A stretch of 8,561 nucleotides of DNA from Chloroflexi bacterium RBG_19FT_COMBO_48_23 (GTDB taxonomy: Bacteria; Chloroflexota; Dehalococcoidia; GIF9; UBA5620): the NCBI GenBank assembly GCA_001795315.1, contig MGOH01000082.1, positions 1 to 8,561 on the forward strand, read 5' to 3'. Positions 6,264 to 8,561 of the stretch are shown one piece after another (the stretch's first letter is position 1; each line of letters starts with the position of its first letter). The notes beneath the pieces were generated by a model. It was not told the origin of the DNA. It ran no database searches and was given only the letters and a program-made list of their open reading frames with translations. The translations under genes and the position numbers were made by a program.

Positions 6264-7178
6264 ATGAAAAGGGAAAAGCCGATTAAACCCAGCCTTTCAC
6301 AGCAAAAGGAACGGTCTATACTACTCGGGGTTATTTTGGGCTTATTCGGCTTAGTAACCGGACTTTTTGCCGCCCTCTCTGCAAATTCCACAGCTATTCT
6401 TTCTGAGGTATTGAAAAACGCCGGTCTCACTATAGCCGTTTTACTTTCATGGCTAAGCTTGAGAAAGGTCCGCGTGGGAAAGACGGAAGGCTACAATTAC
6501 GGCTACGGCAAGCTAGAGAATTTTTCAGGGTTGATAGTTGCCGTAGTTATGATAGTCTCATTCTTCTTAATACTATATCACACCGTGGAACGCTTTCAGA
6601 CGCGTATTGAGATGCATCCCGTAGGGGTGGATATCGGCCTCGTTTTTTCTGTCATCGCTCTCATTTGCAGTATAGCGATGTGGAATCATGACTATCATCT
6701 GGCAAAGAAAGAACATTCTCCAGTGATGGAATCTCTGTGGCGTTTATACAGGTCGAAAACCATAACCACCGGAGTAGTCATTTTATCGCTACTGCTTAGC
6801 GTGGTCTTTCGAAACCACGGCTGGTCTTTATACATCGACCCCGTTGGTTCCATCATAGTATCTATGTTCCTAGCTTATTCGATATACAGCGTTAGCTCAC
6901 AGTCAATGTATGATTTATTAGACCGTGCTCTAGAGGAATCACTGCAGCTGGTCATATTGCGTGAATTAGCTTCTCATTTTAATGAATATGAGGCTTTGCA
7001 TGGCATACGCTCAAGGAGAACAGGCGGCAATGTTTATATTGAAATATTTCTGGAATTTGAAGACGAGCGCAAGATGTCAGAAGTTCAGCAAATAATTGAC
7101 TCTATTAAAACTGACCTGGAGCAAAAAATACAGGGCAGCCACGTTGTAATAGCACCGACAAGGTCGGCGGTAACCTGA
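6264..7178 (+). CDS. Cation diffusion facilitator (CDF)-like membrane protein lacking canonical metal-site residues
   Basis: From ATG 6264 the protein is 304 residues, normal for the CDF family. It has six predicted membrane helices (about 18-38, 44-66, 86-106, 122-142, 165-181, 188-209) and a cytoplasmic C-terminal domain from about 212. Family marks are the SANSTAIL start of TM2, YGYGKLENFSGL at the TM2-TM3 loop, IDPVGSIIVS in TM6, and LLDRALEE then HGIRSRRTGG in the tail. The transport-site ligands look absent. Aligned to E. coli YiiP, Asp45/Asp49 become Lys51/Leu55 and His153/Asp157 become Leu161/Lys165. It may be a non-transporting or altered-substrate paralogue. A longer frame from TTG 6177 exists, but it lacks a ribosome binding site and starts upstream of the likely promoter. 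The fold assignment is good; zinc or iron export should not be assumed. Confidence 0.82.
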   Translation: MKREKPIKPSLSQQKERSILLGVILGLFGLVTGLFAALSANSTAILSEVLKNAGLTIAVLLSWLSLRKVRVGKTEGYNYGYGKLENFSGLIVAVVMIVSFFLILYHTVERFQTRIEMHPVGVDIGLVFSVIALICSIAMWNHDYHLAKKEHSPVMESLWRLYRSKTITTGVVILSLLLSVVFRNHGWSLYIDPVGSIIVSMFLAYSIYSVSSQSMYDLLDRALEESLQLVILRELASHFNEYEALHGIRSRRTGGNVYIEIFLEFEDERKMSEVQQIIDSIKTDLEQKIQGSHVVIAPTRSAVT

Positions 7179-7319
7179 ATCTGATATCCTGTTTTATCTT
7201 ATTTGTAGACATCACCTTCCAAATATTAAAACCCGTACTAGCCCTTCCGAACTAAGAAAATAAACGATACTTCTACACCGAGATTCAAAATATTTCTCCA
7301 CAAATCGTGCACCAGCCCC
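7179..7319. other. AT-rich intergenic region with no visible feature
   Basis: Between the end of the CDF-like gene and the redox-operon promoter I see no ORF with a recognisable product and no hairpin followed by a T run. A frame open from GTG 7307 through the ferredoxin gene crosses the promoter and the palindrome and has no ribosome binding site, so it was not used. Confidence 0.5.
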
Positions 7320-7349
7320 TTGACAAGATAAATGAGGCTATGTTAATAT
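7320..7349 (+). promoter_or_regulatory. Candidate promoter of the ferredoxin-hisH-oxidoreductase operon
   Basis: A perfect -35 TTGACA (7320-7325) is followed after 18 nt by TAATAT (7344-7349), with TGT just before it (7341-7343) as an extended -10. Transcription would begin near 7356, inside the left arm of the inverted repeat at 7346-7381 and about 40 nt before the ferredoxin ATG. Confidence 0.55.
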
Positions 7350-7381
7350 GGTATACGGCAAGCGGTTGCCGTATACCATAT
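7346..7381. promoter_or_regulatory. Perfect 16-bp inverted repeat, probable repressor operator
   Basis: The left arm ATATGGTATACGGCAA (7346-7361) is exactly repeated in reverse complement at 7366-7381, around a GCGG spacer. Within each arm lies a self-palindromic GTATAC (7351-7356 and 7371-7376), centred 20 bp apart, about two helical turns. The repeat overlaps the candidate -10 and start site, so a bound protein would block transcription. Because the predicted start falls inside the left arm, the full hairpin would not be transcribed, which favours a DNA operator over an RNA element. No T run follows, so it is not a typical terminator. The cognate regulator is not in the window. Confidence 0.6.
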
Positions 7382-7396
7382 GCTAAGAGGAACGAA

Positions 7397-7879
7397 ATGA
7401 AGAAGATTTACGTAAAAGAAGAGGCTTGCATGGGCTGTGGGCTTTGCCGGGTCTACTGTCAGGCCGAGCATTCCAAGACACATGACATCCTTAAAGCATT
7501 TAAGAGGGAGTCTCCCCGACCATTGCCGCGTATCCGCGTAGAGAGAAATGGGGAGGTGTCTTTTTCTCTTCAGTGCCGGCACTGCGATGAACCCTGGTGT
7601 GTTTACTCGTGCCTCACCGGTGCTATGCATAGAGATGAAGCCACTGGAGCCATAGCTGTTGATACTGAAAAGTGTATAGGCTGTTGGACATGTATAGTAG
7701 CCTGTCCTAACGGAGCCCTCGTCCGGGATGGGGATAGAAAGGTCGTGGCAAAGTGCGACCTGTGTCCGGGAAGTGATGTGCCGGCCTGTGTGTCTAATTG
7801 TCCGAATGAGGCGCTTGTATTGGTAGAAGATAGCAAAGCTGAGAAATTAGCGGTCGATACTGCAGGAGTAAACGGGTGA
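7397..7879 (+). CDS. 16-cysteine 4Fe-4S polyferredoxin, CooF/HycB-type electron-transfer subunit
   Basis: This 160-residue protein has four cysteine quartets: C11/C14/C17/C21, C60/C63/C68/C72, C93/C96/C99/C103 and C120/C123/C131/C135. That is the arrangement of the DmsB/HycB/CooF family, predicted to bind four [4Fe-4S] clusters. No signal peptide is seen, so it is cytoplasmic. It should carry electrons between a partner dehydrogenase, such as CO dehydrogenase or hydrogenase, and the flavoprotein encoded two genes downstream. The start at 7397 is chosen because AGAGG lies six bases upstream and MKKIYVKEEACMGCG is a typical family opening. A longer frame from GTG 7307 would translate the promoter and operator. 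Its stop lies 1 nt before the next ATG, so translation is probably coupled. The partner enzyme is not visible, so the CODH link is inference. Confidence 0.9.
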   Translation: MKKIYVKEEACMGCGLCRVYCQAEHSKTHDILKAFKRESPRPLPRIRVERNGEVSFSLQCRHCDEPWCVYSCLTGAMHRDEATGAIAVDTEKCIGCWTCIVACPNGALVRDGDRKVVAKCDLCPGSDVPACVSNCPNEALVLVEDSKAEKLAVDTAGVNG

Positions 7880-7880
7880 A

Positions 7881-8513
7881 ATGATTGCCATAATCGATTA
7901 CGGTGCAGGAAATCTGGGTAGCGTTGCCAATGCAATTGCAAAGCTAGGATATCAACCGAATATTACCGATAGACCGGACGACGTGCTCAGCTCCGCAGCA
8001 GTTATCCTGCCGGGAGTCGGCGCTGCCGGTGACGCCATGGAAAAGCTGGAGGTTATAGGTATGGCAGATGCGATTCGACAGGTAATAAATGAGAATCGGC
8101 CATTGTTCGCCGTTTGCGTCGGATTACAGCTTCTTTTTTCCAGCACCGAGGAAGGTGACTTTCATAAATGCCTGGATATAGTACCCGGCACTGTAAAGAG
8201 ATTACCTCAGGGGCTCAAAGTTCCTCATATGGGCTGGAACCAGGTCAAGCAACAGGTGAAACATCCAATCTTTAATGGCATACCTGATGAAGCCAATTTT
8301 TATTTCGTTCACAGCTACTATGTTGAGCCGGAGGATATGTCAGCTGTAGCCGGCACCACGGATTATGGAGCAACCATGTGCTGCATGGTCATCAGGAACA
8401 ATCTGATAGCAACCCAGTTCCACCCCGAGAAAAGCGGCAAATGGGGTTTAAGGATGTACTCTAACTTTCTAGAAATGGCACTTGGCAAGGAAGGACAACA
8501 TGGGAAATCGTAA
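7881..8513 (+). CDS. hisH: Imidazole glycerol phosphate synthase glutaminase subunit HisH
   Basis: This 210-residue class I glutamine amidotransferase has the usual HisH length. It begins MIAIIDYGAGNLGSV, the classic HisH opening. The nucleophile is Cys79 in AVCVGLQLLF, and His181/Glu183 in QFHPEKS complete the triad, so it should be active. HisH-specific segments include ILPGVGAAGDAM, VPHMGWN (about 114-120) and NFYFVHSYYV. HisH hydrolyses glutamine and channels ammonia to HisF for imidazole ring closure in histidine biosynthesis. It starts 1 nt after the ferredoxin stop, with AGGAG 12 nt upstream and GGGTGA closer. It overlaps the next gene by 14 nt. No hisF or other his gene is seen, and its placement between two redox genes is odd. 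A HisH-like subunit of another ammonia-dependent pathway is possible but less likely. Confidence 0.88.
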   Translation: MIAIIDYGAGNLGSVANAIAKLGYQPNITDRPDDVLSSAAVILPGVGAAGDAMEKLEVIGMADAIRQVINENRPLFAVCVGLQLLFSSTEEGDFHKCLDIVPGTVKRLPQGLKVPHMGWNQVKQQVKHPIFNGIPDEANFYFVHSYYVEPEDMSAVAGTTDYGATMCCMVIRNNLIATQFHPEKSGKWGLRMYSNFLEMALGKEGQHGKS

Positions 8514-8561
8514 AGCAATTAGAACTGAATATTTAATCATAGGCAACTCAGCCGGTGGCAT
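8500..8561 (+). CDS. FAD-binding (NAD(P)-type) oxidoreductase, first 20 codons
   Basis: ATG at 8500 lies 4 nt after AAGGAAGGA and overlaps the end of hisH by 14 nt. The 20 visible codons contain RTEYLIIGNSAGG, a beta strand and glycine-rich turn of the dinucleotide-binding fold. They match the start of pyridine nucleotide-disulfide oxidoreductase-type flavoproteins such as the FNOR found beside CooF ferredoxins. The rest lies beyond the window, so NAD(P) specificity and any redox cysteine cannot be assessed. As the third gene of the operon it is the likely electron partner of the polyferredoxin. Confidence 0.65.
   Translation, partial: MGNRKAIRTEYLIIGNSAGG

Noticed and set aside
7155..7175. 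Small hairpin CCGAC-AAG-GTCGG and GGTTACC palindrome at the end of the CDF-like gene as a terminator
   Set aside because: The stem is only 5 bp, lies inside the coding end, and no T run follows it directly.
7307..7396. Thirty-codon N-terminal extension of the ferredoxin gene from GTG 7307
   Set aside because: It has no ribosome binding site and would translate through the promoter and the perfect palindrome. ATG 7397 has a well-spaced AGAGG and a typical family N-terminus.
1..8561. CRISPR array, insertion sequence, tRNA or phage elements
   Set aside because: I looked for regularly spaced repeats, transposase motifs, terminal inverted repeats and tRNA-like cloverleaf ends and saw none.

Overview
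The window suggests an anaerobic bacterium of moderate GC content. The only clues to lineage are gene types: a CooF-like polyferredoxin directly upstream of the start of a flavin-dependent NAD(P) oxidoreductase, a CoA-transferase of the acetyl-CoA hydrolase/4-hydroxybutyrate CoA-transferase family, and a Gram-positive-style partner-switching (Rsb/SpoIIA-like) module. Dehalococcoidia-type Chloroflexota, Desulfobacterota or clostridial relatives would all fit. There is no rRNA or tRNA to settle it, so this is inference.

Minus-strand cluster (about 6183 down to 1). A candidate promoter (6155-6183) drives a STAS anti-sigma-factor antagonist (5734-6075). After a 218-nt gap come a fusion of an RsbW-type ATPase with a GNAT acetyltransferase and a further C-terminal region (4037-5515), a LytS-type membrane sensor with a SpoIIE/RsbU phosphatase (2646-4013), a stand-alone RsbW-like serine kinase whose true start appears to be non-canonical (2207-2635), a multi-TM HAMP sensor with a second SpoIIE phosphatase (433-2154), and the N-terminal 134 codons of a CoA-transferase (1-403, cut by the window edge). 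Logically this is a partner switch with two membrane-linked phosphatase inputs, two ATPase/kinase modules and one phosphorylatable STAS protein. No sigma factor is visible, so the output is unknown. The output could be the GNAT domain itself or a distant sigma factor.

Plus-strand side. Divergent from the STAS gene is a cation-diffusion-facilitator-like membrane protein (6264-7178). It keeps the CDF fold signatures but appears to lack the canonical transmembrane metal ligands. After a 218-nt intergenic region comes a tight operon: a promoter overlapped by a perfect 16-bp inverted repeat (7346-7381), a 16-cysteine polyferredoxin (7397-7879), a HisH-type glutamine amidotransferase (7881-8513) and the first 20 codons of an FAD-binding oxidoreductase (8500 to the edge). 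The ferredoxin and flavoprotein resemble the CooF/FNOR pair of CODH-type electron transfer. The HisH gene between them is unexpected.

The most interesting points are the partner-switch cluster with its ATPase-GNAT fusion, the probable ACG start of the RsbW-like gene, the CDF paralogue with a lost metal site, and the long operator-like palindrome in front of the redox operon.
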